A stretch of 64,000 nucleotides of DNA from Paludibacter sp. UBA6032. GTDB lineage: Bacteria > Bacteroidota > Bacteroidia > Bacteroidales > Paludibacteraceae. Made by a program: the position numbers and the translations under genes. Below, one piece after another: positions 26,185 through 35,478 of the stretch (position 1 is its first letter; each line of letters opens with the position of its first letter). The notes beneath the pieces were generated by a model, which saw nothing but the letters and a program-made list of their open reading frames with translations, had not been told where the DNA came from and did no database searches. The stretch is from contig DIZI01000008.1 of NCBI GenBank assembly GCA_002427885.1, forward strand, positions 23,110-87,109. The letters are read 5' to 3'.

Positions 26185-28218
26185 ATGAATAAAATAAGCA
26201 CTAAAACACTTCTGATTTCATTCTTTTTCGCAATTAATATCTTGGCTGGAGATGCTCTTTCCGCACAAACTGTTTGGTTAGATCAACTGGATCTCAGCCA
26301 AGCTACACAGGGCTGGGGCATACCTAAAAAAAACAGGACGGTTGATGACAACATCATGACCATTGCAGGCAAAACCTTTGAGCGTGGCTTCGGCACACAC
26401 GCAGAAAGCTCTCTTTTTATTCAGCTCGATGGTAAGGCAAATTCGTTTACCGCGCAGGTTGGCGTTGATGATGAGGTGAAAGGGCGTCAGCCCGACGTAG
26501 AGTTTAATGTATACGGCGATGGAGTAAAGCTTTGGTCGAGCGGTGTAATGCATGATAGTGATACTGCCCGGCTATGTAATGTGAAACTTTCGGGTGTGAA
26601 AAAACTTGAGCTGCGGGTAAGAGACGTAGGAAACGGTGGCAGCGATCATGCCGACTGGGCAGATGCAAAATTTGAGGCGGTCGGTGTGGTAAGTTTTGCT
26701 ACTTATTATCCTGTCCCAAGTGAGCCCTATATACTTACCCCTAAGCCATCGGCAAAACCGAAGATTAATAGCGCAAGCGTTTTCGGTGTCCGCCCGGGCT
26801 CGCCGTTTCAGTTCAGGATACCTGCCACCGGAGACCGGCCAATGACCTTTCTGGTTACCGGCTTGCCTCAGGGGCTAAAGCTGGATCAAAAAACAGGACT
26901 TATCACCGGTAAGCTTGTAAAAGCCGGCACTTACGTTATTCAATTGAAGGCAAAGAATGCGAAAGGTATAGCCGAAAAAAGTTTACGCATTATCTGTGGT
27001 GATAAAATTGCACTTACCCCGCCAATGGGTTGGAATAGTTGGAATTGTTTCGCTCAAGAAGTTTCTGGTGAAAAAGTTAAGCGTGCTGCGGAAGTAATGG
27101 TGAAAACCGGACTTATAAATTACGGATGGAATTATGTAAATATTGACGACTACTGGCAAAATAACCGCGATTCGAAAGATCCTTCGCTGCAAGGTAAGCT
27201 GCGGGACGAGGCTGGTAATATAGTTCCTAATAAAAAGTTTGGAGATATGAAATCCCTGACAGACTATGTGCATGGTCTCGGTTTGAAGATCGGCATCTAC
27301 TCAAGTCCTGGTCCCTGGACCTGTGGTGGCTGTGCCGGTAGTTATGGTTATGAGAGGCAAGATGCCGAAACTTATGCCAAATGGGGTTTCGATTATCTGA
27401 AATACGATTGGTGCAGCTATGGAGGAGTGTTAAATGGAATACCTGATAACGACCCAAACAAAGTAATCTCCATATCTTACAATGGAGGTTATCAATTGTC
27501 TACCGCCGTCAAACCATACAAAATAATGGGAGATTATATCCGTCAGCAACCCCGCGACATTGTTTTCAGCTTGTGTCAGTACGGAATGTCGGATGTTTGG
27601 AAATGGGGCGATTCGGTAGGTGGCAACAGTTGGCGTACAACGAATGATATAACGGACAACTGGTCTAACGTTAAAGCCATTGCATTAGCTCATGATCAGT
27701 CTGCAGCCTGGGCTAAACCCGGTAACTGGAACGATCCGGATATGCTGGTTGTAGGAACAGTAGGCTGGGGTAGCCCGCATCCGAGCATGCTTAAACCAGA
27801 TGAGCAGTATCTTCACGTCAGCCTTTGGTGCCTTTTCTCTGCGCCTCTGCTAATTGGTTGCGATATGGAAAAACTGGATGCCTTTACCCTGAATTTATTG
27901 ACAAACGATGAAGTGATTGCTGTTGATCAGGATGCTCTTGGCAAACAGGCTACCTGTGTTCAGACTATCGGAGATCTGCGCATTTATGTAAAAGAATTGG
28001 AGGATGGAAGTCGTGCAGTAGGCTTTTGCAATTTCGGTCTGGAGAAAGTGGATATCTCTTACAAGGATCTGAAAAAGCTTGGTATTTCAGGAAAGCTAAA
28101 GGTGCGTGATCTTTGGCGTCAGAAAGATATTACAACAATCCATGCGGACAAAGAGGCTCTTTCGGTGAAGGTTCCGGTGCATGGAGTGACTCTGTACAAA
28201 TTTACAACAGTAAAGTGA
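26185..28218 (+). CDS. GH27 alpha-galactosidase-family enzyme with N-terminal NPCBM
   Basis: A 677-residue secreted protein (signal peptide about 1-28, GDALSAQ). Residues about 29-170 form an NPCBM module (LDLSQATQGWG, FERGFGTHAES, VGVDDEVKGR, LRVRDVGNGGSDHADWADAK). An Ig-like putative-Ig domain follows (about 190-270, LPQGLKLDQKTGLITGKL), then the GH27 barrel from LTPPMGWNSWNCF (about 274) with nucleophile Asp408 in YLKYDWCSYGG and acid Asp488 in TTNDITDNW. The C-terminal beta domain ends KVPVHGVTLYKF. This is the common Bacteroidota NPCBM-GH27 architecture. It is clearly distinct from the 24280 paralogue, so the two are not a recent duplication. The pair may attack different alpha-linked caps on the same glycan. 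Confidence 0.93.
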   Translation: MNKISTKTLLISFFFAINILAGDALSAQTVWLDQLDLSQATQGWGIPKKNRTVDDNIMTIAGKTFERGFGTHAESSLFIQLDGKANSFTAQVGVDDEVKGRQPDVEFNVYGDGVKLWSSGVMHDSDTARLCNVKLSGVKKLELRVRDVGNGGSDHADWADAKFEAVGVVSFATYYPVPSEPYILTPKPSAKPKINSASVFGVRPGSPFQFRIPATGDRPMTFLVTGLPQGLKLDQKTGLITGKLVKAGTYVIQLKAKNAKGIAEKSLRIICGDKIALTPPMGWNSWNCFAQEVSGEKVKRAAEVMVKTGLINYGWNYVNIDDYWQNNRDSKDPSLQGKLRDEAGNIVPNKKFGDMKSLTDYVHGLGLKIGIYSSPGPWTCGGCAGSYGYERQDAETYAKWGFDYLKYDWCSYGGVLNGIPDNDPNKVISISYNGGYQLSTAVKPYKIMGDYIRQQPRDIVFSLCQYGMSDVWKWGDSVGGNSWRTTNDITDNWSNVKAIALAHDQSAAWAKPGNWNDPDMLVVGTVGWGSPHPSMLKPDEQYLHVSLWCLFSAPLLIGCDMEKLDAFTLNLLTNDEVIAVDQDALGKQATCVQTIGDLRIYVKELEDGSRAVGFCNFGLEKVDISYKDLKKLGISGKLKVRDLWRQKDITTIHADKEALSVKVPVHGVTLYKFTTVK

Positions 28219-28232
28219 TTTGTAAAATTATT

Positions 28233-28382
28233 ATGAAATTATATTTATTTATCCTCATAATTATTGCATCAGCCTTCAGCATTGGTGCGTAAACTATTAA
28301 CGATTGGGAGAATCCCGATATTAATGGCATTCATAAAGAAAGGCCACACGCATACGGTTTTGTGCTGGAATACAACAAGTAA
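28233..28382 (+). pseudogene. N-terminal relic of a GH2 beta-galactosidase
   Basis: A 49-codon frame with one internal stop: MKLYLFILIIIASAFSIGA, then TAA at 28290-28292 where CAA (Gln of the cleavage site) is expected, then TINDWENPDINGIHKERPHA and YGFVLEYNK before a final stop. DWENP-x-x-x-G-I-x-K-x-x-x-H-A is the characteristic start of LacZ-type GH2 beta-galactosidases. Everything downstream is lost. A second beta-galactosidase gene once lay between GH27 and GH51. Confidence 0.75.
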
Positions 28383-28401
28383 AAATTAAATATATATATA
28401 A

Positions 28402-30816
28402 ATGAACCGAAAAAAAATCTTTATTTCCAAGCTAATTCTATTATTTTTTGTATTGGGAAATGCCGTTCAGGCACAAACTACTAAAATCACTGTTGATATA
28501 AACAATCCGGGGCATGCAATTTCGCCTACCTTATTCGGCATTTTCTTCGAAGATATTAATCTATCATCCGATGGTGGGTTGTATCCCGAAATGGTAAGAA
28601 ACCGCTCGTTTGAAGATGCTGATACGCTTCAAAACTGGAAGTTTATTAGTTCTGACAATAAAAGTGTAGCGAAGATAAGCAATGCTGAAATTTATTCTAA
28701 ACCACCGGTTTCGCCATTAAATCCGTTTAATCGTAAATCATTGCTAATCTCAGCATCGGGTTCCTTCAAACTTGAGAATTCAGGCTACTGGGGAATGAAT
28801 ATGCTGCAGGGCGAAAGCTATACGCTAAAGTTGGCTGCCCGTGCCATTGATGGTTTTTCTTCTCCTTTAAAAATAAGAATTCTGGATGCGAAAGGCAATG
28901 AAATATCTGCTGCCGAAATAAAAGGAATTACCGGAGACTGGGCGTATTATACTACAAATCTGAAAATAAGCACAGGCGATCCCAAAGCAAGCCTGCAAAT
29001 TTCAGGCGAAGGCAACGGAAAACTATTTCTGGATATGGTTTCGCTTCTTCCCGATAAAACATGGAAAAATCATGGCTTGCGCACTGACCTTTCCGAAGCG
29101 CTTGATGCTATTCATCCAAAATTCCTGCGCTTCCCGGGAGGTTGCTGGGTGGAAGGTGACGATTTCAAGCACATGAACCACTGGAAAAATACAATCGGAA
29201 ACATTGATACACGCACAGCACTCTGGAATATATGGGGTTACAATGCCACTAATGGACTTGGGTTTCACGAATATCTTCAACTTGCCGAAGATTTGGGCGC
29301 TGAACCACTTTATTGCATAAACATTGGAATGTCACACAAAGAAGTAATTCCGCTCGACCAAATGGGACAATGGGTGCAAGATGCGCTTGATGCAATCGAA
29401 TACGCCAATGGACCGGAATCTTCGGTTTGGGGAAGTCTTCGGGCTAAAAACGGACATCCGGAACCATTTAATCTGAAATACATGGAAATAGGGAACGAAA
29501 ATGGCGGAACTCCTTACAACGAACGCTGGCCTCTGTTTGTAAAGGCAATTCAGGCAAAATACCCGTACATGAAACTCATTGCCAACGAGTGGGCAGGTGG
29601 GCACCCTAAAGAGCCAAAGCCAGAATTAATTGATGAGCATTATTACAACAATCCCGATTGGTTTATCTGGAATTCAAATAAATACGACAGCTACGACCGC
29701 AATGGCTTCAAAGTTTTTATTGGTGAATATGCGGTAACTTCAGGCACAGGAAACGGTAACCTACGCGGTGCAATAGGAGAAGCTGCCTGGATGACGGGCA
29801 TGGAACGAAACTCGGATGTAGTTGTCCTGGGAGCTTATGCACCCTTGTTGTGCAATGCAAACCACAAAGCATGGCCGGTTAATCTCATTAATTTTGATAG
29901 CCACCGATGGTTTGGTCTGCCAAGTTACTATGTTCAGGAAATGTTTTCAAACAACCAGGGAACGAATGTACTGCCTTTCTCTGTAGAGAATAATCCGGTC
30001 ATTGAAACTCCTGTAGGAATGGGTTGTATTGGTTTTGGAACCTGGATGAATTCGGCCGAATTTAAAGATGTAGTGGTTACAGCTCCTAACGGGAAAATTC
30101 TGTTTAAACCCGATTTTGCAAAACTCGGTAAGGATTGGAGACAAACAGGAAAAGGCGAATGGAGCGTAAAAGATGGAGTTCTCAAACAATCGGCAATAGA
30201 ACAAGAGGTGGGTATTTTTATGGGAGATTCTACGTGGAAAGACTACACGATCACTCTGAAAGCTCGCAGGATTTCGGGTGAGAACGGATTCCAGATATTC
30301 TTCCACAATAGGAACAATAATGAACGTAACCGTTTCGAAGTAGGTGGTTGGAACAATTCTGTTACGCACCTGGAAATGGGCATGGCTATTACAGAAATGA
30401 AAGGAGAAGCCAAAGCGGAACAATGGTATGATGTGAAAATTGAAATCAAAGGAGGCGACGTAAGAGCCTATCTTGATGGAAAACTGGTTCAGGAAACATC
30501 GAACAAAACGATCGCCGTTAAAAGCCTGATTATGAGTGCAGCAACTGATACTAAATCAGGCGATGTTATCCTGAAAGTTGTAAATGCTTCAGCCAAATCA
30601 ATAAAAACGGAAATTGATTTGAAAGATGCAAAAGCTTTTACTGGTAAAGGGAAAGCCATTGTGCTGACATCTGCCAGTCCGCTCGATGAGAATACATTGG
30701 AAAATCCAAAGAAAGTGTATCCAATAACAGAAAATGTAAAATTAAATGGGGCTGGTTGCAAGCGAACTTTCCCGGGAAATTCACTGACAGTAATTAGGCT
30801 GAATACAAAGAGATAA
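28402..30816 (+). CDS. GH51 alpha-L-arabinofuranosidase
   Basis: An 804-residue secreted enzyme (signal peptide about 1-24, GNAVQAQ). ISPTLFGIFFEDINLSSDGG then LYPEMVRNRSFED opens the protein, followed by a CBM4/9-like insert (about 60-215) and the GH51 barrel (about 220-520, KFLRFPGGCWVEGD). The acid/base is Glu366 in EIGNENGG and the nucleophile Glu442 in FIGEYAV. After the barrel comes a LamG/concanavalin-like module (about 590-705, WKDYTITLKARRISGENGFQ) and the C-terminal beta domain. It would remove alpha-L-arabinofuranose from side chains. It starts 19 bp after the GH2 relic and is followed after 18 bp by the GH127 gene, which suggests the two arabinosidases are made together. Confidence 0.94.
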   Translation: MNRKKIFISKLILLFFVLGNAVQAQTTKITVDINNPGHAISPTLFGIFFEDINLSSDGGLYPEMVRNRSFEDADTLQNWKFISSDNKSVAKISNAEIYSKPPVSPLNPFNRKSLLISASGSFKLENSGYWGMNMLQGESYTLKLAARAIDGFSSPLKIRILDAKGNEISAAEIKGITGDWAYYTTNLKISTGDPKASLQISGEGNGKLFLDMVSLLPDKTWKNHGLRTDLSEALDAIHPKFLRFPGGCWVEGDDFKHMNHWKNTIGNIDTRTALWNIWGYNATNGLGFHEYLQLAEDLGAEPLYCINIGMSHKEVIPLDQMGQWVQDALDAIEYANGPESSVWGSLRAKNGHPEPFNLKYMEIGNENGGTPYNERWPLFVKAIQAKYPYMKLIANEWAGGHPKEPKPELIDEHYYNNPDWFIWNSNKYDSYDRNGFKVFIGEYAVTSGTGNGNLRGAIGEAAWMTGMERNSDVVVLGAYAPLLCNANHKAWPVNLINFDSHRWFGLPSYYVQEMFSNNQGTNVLPFSVENNPVIETPVGMGCIGFGTWMNSAEFKDVVVTAPNGKILFKPDFAKLGKDWRQTGKGEWSVKDGVLKQSAIEQEVGIFMGDSTWKDYTITLKARRISGENGFQIFFHNRNNNERNRFEVGGWNNSVTHLEMGMAITEMKGEAKAEQWYDVKIEIKGGDVRAYLDGKLVQETSNKTIAVKSLIMSAATDTKSGDVILKVVNASAKSIKTEIDLKDAKAFTGKGKAIVLTSASPLDENTLENPKKVYPITENVKLNGAGCKRTFPGNSLTVIRLNTKR

Positions 30817-30834
30817 TTTTTTTCAATTTTCAAT

Positions 30835-32685
30835 ATGAAAAATAAAATAAAATATATTGGGTTGTTTTTGGTTGTTTGTCAGACGGTTTTTGGGCAATCA
30901 TTCCTTGACAAGGCGAAGCAGCCCATTGCATTTTTAAATAAAGATGTTGTTTTGTCTGAGTCATGGATAAAGCAGCGGGAGACTGTCAATACAAAGTATA
31001 TTTATCAGTTTGACCCAGATAGGCTGCTTCACAATTTCAGGATAAATGCGGGAATTGAATCAAAAGCGAAACCGCTTGAAGGTTGGGAGTCGCCCAATGT
31101 GGGTTTGCGTGGGCATTTTGTGGGTCATTATCTGTCGGCTTGTGCTTCGTTGATTGAAAAAACTGGTGATACCCTGTTGCAAAAACGTGTAAAATACATG
31201 GTTGAAGTGCTTGGTGATTGTCAGCAAAAACTTGGTGGCAAATACCTGAGCGCATTCCCCGAAAAAGATTTTACTACATTGGAGACGCAATTTAGTGGAG
31301 TTTGGGCTCCATACTATACCTATCATAAAATCATGCAGGGAATGCTTGATGTTTATAAGGCTACCGGAAATAAAAAAGCGTATGCGATAGTCGTAAATAT
31401 GGCTGCTTATGTAAAAGAACGTATGGATAAGCTTTCGCCAGAATCGATTGAGAAAATGCTTTATACGCCTCAGGCAAATCCCGCAAACGAAGTGGGTGGA
31501 ATGAACGATGTACTTCAGAACTTATTTGAAATATCTAAAGATTCGACTCATTATCGGTTGGCTTGTCTTTTTGACCGCAAATGGTTCAGCCAACCTTTGT
31601 ATGAGGGTAAAGATATATTGTCAGGTTTGCATTCCAACACCCATTTACCTTTGGTAATTGGATTTGCCAAACGGTATGAAAATACCGGAGACAGCTATTA
31701 TCGTGATGTTGTTTCCCATTTTTGGGATATGCTGGAACATCATCATTGTTATGTGAATGGTTCTAGTAGTGGTCCAAGACCTATCCCCACCACTTCGACA
31801 GCTCAAACTTCGGAACACTGGGGCGTAGCCGATCATTTAAGCGCTACGCTTACTGACAAGACTTCTGAATCCTGTGTTTCGCATAACACACAAAAGATTA
31901 CAAGTACTTTGTTTCGCTGGACTGCCCAACCCGAATATGCTGATGTGTATATGAATACACTTTACAATTCGGTGTTTGCATTGCAAAATGCCGAAACCGG
32001 TTGCAATGTTTATTCTTTACCATTGGGTTCTCCGAATAAGAAGAACTTTGCAAAACCAAGTGAGTTTTTTTGTTGCAATGGAACGACTATTGAGGCATTT
32101 ACGCATTTTAATAGCAATATTTATTTTTACAACAACGATAATCTCTGGGTGAATCTATACATCCCTTCCTCGGTGAATTGGAAATCGAAGGGAATTACTG
32201 TGTCGCAGTCTTCAGATTTTCCGGACAGTTCCGTTGTGAAATTCAACGTAATGACCCCAAAAAGTACTCCATTTAAACTGAAATTGTTTATTCCATCGTG
32301 GGCTGACGAGCAAACAATGGTTTTGGTAAACGGTGAACCCATAAAAGGTAGTATAAGTCCTATGTCGTATGTTACCATTGATAGAAAATGGAAAAGCGGA
32401 GATAAGATAGAAATACGTTTCAATTATCATTTTCAGGTAAAACCCATGCCCGATAATCAGAACGTGATTGCACTATTTTATGGTCCGGTTTTATTGGCAT
32501 TTCAGGTTAATGAAGAAGTGATACTGAAAGGCAATGATGCAGATATTCTGAAAAATATCTTCAAGCAAAGGAATTCCATGACATTTACTTTAAAAAATAA
32601 TGGAAAAGAATATAAGCTTCTGCCATTTTATAAAGTAACGAATGAATCTTACGGAGTGTATGCGACTATTCGAAATGAGTATTAG
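30835..32685 (+). CDS. GH127/DUF1680-family beta-L-arabinofuranosidase
   Basis: A 616-residue secreted protein (signal peptide about 1-20, VCQTVFGQ). It has the alpha/alpha-barrel DUF1680 pattern: LLHNFRINAGI, GHFVGHYLSACA, NEVGGMNDVL, HSNTHLP. The metal-thiol active site is visible as Glu345-Ser-Cys347 and the pair Cys413-Cys414 in FFCCNGT, matching the Glu-x-Cys...Cys-Cys arrangement of the Zn-binding, cysteine-nucleophile GH127 enzymes. GH146 has a similar site and cannot be excluded. The substrate would be terminal beta-L-arabinofuranose, known from hydroxyproline-linked arabinans, some arabinans and the T side chain of tomato-type xyloglucan. The last context fits this locus best. It is 18 bp from the GH51 gene. 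Confidence 0.9.
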   Translation: MKNKIKYIGLFLVVCQTVFGQSFLDKAKQPIAFLNKDVVLSESWIKQRETVNTKYIYQFDPDRLLHNFRINAGIESKAKPLEGWESPNVGLRGHFVGHYLSACASLIEKTGDTLLQKRVKYMVEVLGDCQQKLGGKYLSAFPEKDFTTLETQFSGVWAPYYTYHKIMQGMLDVYKATGNKKAYAIVVNMAAYVKERMDKLSPESIEKMLYTPQANPANEVGGMNDVLQNLFEISKDSTHYRLACLFDRKWFSQPLYEGKDILSGLHSNTHLPLVIGFAKRYENTGDSYYRDVVSHFWDMLEHHHCYVNGSSSGPRPIPTTSTAQTSEHWGVADHLSATLTDKTSESCVSHNTQKITSTLFRWTAQPEYADVYMNTLYNSVFALQNAETGCNVYSLPLGSPNKKNFAKPSEFFCCNGTTIEAFTHFNSNIYFYNNDNLWVNLYIPSSVNWKSKGITVSQSSDFPDSSVVKFNVMTPKSTPFKLKLFIPSWADEQTMVLVNGEPIKGSISPMSYVTIDRKWKSGDKIEIRFNYHFQVKPMPDNQNVIALFYGPVLLAFQVNEEVILKGNDADILKNIFKQRNSMTFTLKNNGKEYKLLPFYKVTNESYGVYATIRNEY

Positions 32686-32875
32686 GGATTAGCTTAATTA
32701 AATAAGTAATTAATTATATTGTGTAATATGTTGGTAAATAGTATATTGTCGAAAATTAATTATGTGAATTAGAAATAAAAAGTAACAAAATGAACAGCTT
32801 AAATTCATACAGAAGACAATATTTTACAAAACAAATCATAGTCATTAAGTAGGTAACTCTAAAATAAAATAAATA

Positions 32876-35302
32876 TTGAAAACAAAAACTTGGAATTTCG
32901 GATCTTTTTATCACCTGCGTCGATTTTTTGCGGCTTTAATGTTGATATGCGTTAGCCTTCTTCCGGCTATTCAATCTTATGCTCAATATACCTGCAATAT
33001 TACCCCCATTGGCGGAGGCGGTTTTGTAACAGGAGTCATTACTCATCAGACATCGGGTGATATTTATTGTCGTACCGATGTCGGCGGTGCTTACCGCTGG
33101 GATGCGGCAAACAATAAGTGGGTACAGTTAATGGATTGGGTGCCGGAGACTCAAAAGGGTTTTGCAGGAGTGGAAGCCATGGCAATCGATCCGCAAAATG
33201 CAAATAACATCTACTTGCTTTGCGGTATAGATTATTTTGATGGTGGAAAAACAGCAATATTAAAATCTACCGACAAAGGAAATTCATTTACGATTGTAGA
33301 TGTGACATCTAAGTTCAAAGCGCATGGAAATGGGATGGGGCGTTCGAATGGCGAACGTCTCGCTGTAGATCCCCATAACAGTAACATCCTTTTTTGTGGA
33401 ACCAGACGGAACGGATTGTGGAAAAGCACCAACGGAGGTCTTGCCTGGAACCTTGCATGGAATGGCGTAACTACGACCACAAATGACAATGGGATTTGCT
33501 TTGTCCTTTACGATCCTTTAAGCAATATAATAAACGGAGTGACTCAAACCATGTACATAGGCATTTCCCGCATCGCTGGAGCGAATATTTACAAGAGTAC
33601 CAACGGGGGAGTGACATTTACTGACATTTCTCCTATTACGACGGTTATGCCTCACAGGGCTGCACTTGTAGGTAATACCATGTATGTTGTTTCTGCCGAT
33701 GCGGAAGGTCCTTGGAATTGTGGTTCAGGCAGAGTTTACAAGCTCAATACATCCACCGGCACCTGGACAGATGTAACGCCAAACGCCAACAATTATTCCT
33801 ATGGAGGGGTAAGCATTGATCCTTCCAATGCCAACAGGGTAGTAGTATCGACCATCAATAATTGGAGCAATAATCAGTATGGAACCACCTGGGGGGATGG
33901 TGTGTACTTGTCAACAGATGGAGGAACAAGCTGGACGTTGAAGAATGGATCGAGCAGCAACTTTAATAACAACGGCATAGGATGGGCAAATGGGATGCTG
34001 CACTGGGCAGGCTCTATAGAATTTACCCCAGGTAATACGGCGGAGGTACGAGTGATTTCTGGGAATGGTCTTTTTAACTGCTCCAATATTGATGCAACCA
34101 GCCCAAGCTGGAAATTCGATGTGAGAGGGCTGGAAGAAACAGGATTATTAGGCGGGATAAGTATACCCGGTGGGCCATTCATTTCCGTTTTCGGGGATAT
34201 TACAGGTTTTGTACATAACGACTTGACCTCATATCCGACGCAAACTCTTCAGCCGGCCGATGGGTCAAACTGGAGTGTTGATTATGCGGCAGCCAATACC
34301 AACAAAGTAGTGAGAGTAGGCAGCACAACAGTTTACTATTCCACCGACCAAGGATCCACATGGACGGCATGCCCCATTACTACAGGCGGGGGAGGAAATC
34401 TTGCCATCAGCGCAGACGGAGGAACTATACTTCATTGTGCCGGCGACTCTTCTGTTACCAGATATACTACTAATAATGGACAAAGCTGGACAAATGTAGG
34501 AGGAGTTACGATTTCGACTGCATTTCCTGTATCCGATCGGGTAAACAGCAATTACTTTTACATCCATAATCCGTCCAACGGACAGATGCTTGTGAGCACC
34601 AATAAAGGAGTTAACTTTTCAGTCGGCGGTAATCCCGGGGCATCATCGACTCCATGGGTGCAAACAATTATACGCACTGTACCAGGATATGAAGGTCATA
34701 TATGGGTGCCTCTCATTGGTAACGGATTAAAATACTCCACCGACCATGGAGCAACTTACACAAAAATTGCAAACGTTACTAACTGCAGCGCGGTAGCTAT
34801 TGGAAAAGCGGATGTTTCCGCTACTTATCCTACAGTTTTTATCTGGGGAACGGTAGGAGGTGTGAACGGAATGTTCAGATCGACAAACAAAGGAGCAAGC
34901 TGGATTCGTGTCAACGACGATGCCCACCAGTTCGGTGGTACAAATTTTATATTTGGAGATATGAATGTTTTTGGAAGAGTATATATGAGTGGCACATTAG
35001 GGCGAGGTTTGATTTACTGGGATCTTACCGGTACCAGCACTTCGATAGAATCCGAAAGTGTCGTAAATGAAATGGTTATTTATCCCAATCCGGCTCTGAA
35101 TGGTAAATTTTCGATAATGCTCCCGGTAGCTTCGCAGAGAATAAATGTTAGTATTTTTGATAATCAGGGCAGATTGCTGTTTGAAAAGGTCTTTACCAAT
35201 AATGGACAGTTGGGTATAGATTCCGGATTGAAAAAAGGAATTTACTTTGTAAAGGTAACTTCAGAAGGAATGAATTTTACCCAAAAGCTTATTGTACAGT
35301 GA
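32876..35302 (+). CDS. GH74 xyloglucanase with T9SS sorting domain (TTG start)
   Basis: An 808-residue secreted endo-enzyme made of two beta-propellers (about 40-725). The opening GGGFVTGVITHQ...IYCRTDVGGAYRWD is the GH74 signature, with the likely catalytic base Asp68. KSTDKGNSF, YKSTNGGVTF, YLSTDGGTSW and FRSTNKGASW are the repeated BNR/Asp-box loops. The second catalytic Asp lies in the other propeller and I do not fix it. The C-terminus is a T9SS type A domain (about 735-808: IYPNPALNGKF, SIFDNQGRLL, LKKGIYFVKVTSEG). No ATG fits. TTG at 32876 gives a signal peptide (RRFFAALMLICVSLLPAIQSYAQ), while the ATG at 32939 would cut it short. It would attack intact xyloglucan outside the cell, upstream of the surface GH5. 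Confidence 0.93.
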   Translation: MKTKTWNFGSFYHLRRFFAALMLICVSLLPAIQSYAQYTCNITPIGGGGFVTGVITHQTSGDIYCRTDVGGAYRWDAANNKWVQLMDWVPETQKGFAGVEAMAIDPQNANNIYLLCGIDYFDGGKTAILKSTDKGNSFTIVDVTSKFKAHGNGMGRSNGERLAVDPHNSNILFCGTRRNGLWKSTNGGLAWNLAWNGVTTTTNDNGICFVLYDPLSNIINGVTQTMYIGISRIAGANIYKSTNGGVTFTDISPITTVMPHRAALVGNTMYVVSADAEGPWNCGSGRVYKLNTSTGTWTDVTPNANNYSYGGVSIDPSNANRVVVSTINNWSNNQYGTTWGDGVYLSTDGGTSWTLKNGSSSNFNNNGIGWANGMLHWAGSIEFTPGNTAEVRVISGNGLFNCSNIDATSPSWKFDVRGLEETGLLGGISIPGGPFISVFGDITGFVHNDLTSYPTQTLQPADGSNWSVDYAAANTNKVVRVGSTTVYYSTDQGSTWTACPITTGGGGNLAISADGGTILHCAGDSSVTRYTTNNGQSWTNVGGVTISTAFPVSDRVNSNYFYIHNPSNGQMLVSTNKGVNFSVGGNPGASSTPWVQTIIRTVPGYEGHIWVPLIGNGLKYSTDHGATYTKIANVTNCSAVAIGKADVSATYPTVFIWGTVGGVNGMFRSTNKGASWIRVNDDAHQFGGTNFIFGDMNVFGRVYMSGTLGRGLIYWDLTGTSTSIESESVVNEMVIYPNPALNGKFSIMLPVASQRINVSIFDNQGRLLFEKVFTNNGQLGIDSGLKKGIYFVKVTSEGMNFTQKLIVQ

Positions 35303-35323
35303 TAATTGTTGGGTAGTTCTATA

Positions 35324-35362
35324 AAATCTATTCGGGGATCTAATCACTCCCTGAATAGATTT
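35324..35362 (+). terminator. Hairpin after GH74
   Basis: AAATCTATTCGGGG (35324-35337) pairs with CCCTGAATAGATTT (35349-35362) with one G-T pair. It lies 22 bp after the GH74 stop. No long T-run follows, so the terminator is weak. Confidence 0.6.
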
Positions 35363-35478
35363 GTAACGGAACGAGCAGTATTACTATTAAAGTTGTTGGA
35401 TATGCTGAAACAGGTATGATAGCAAAATAAAACATTTTTTAAATATTAAACATAAAAATCAAACATAAAAAAACAAAC

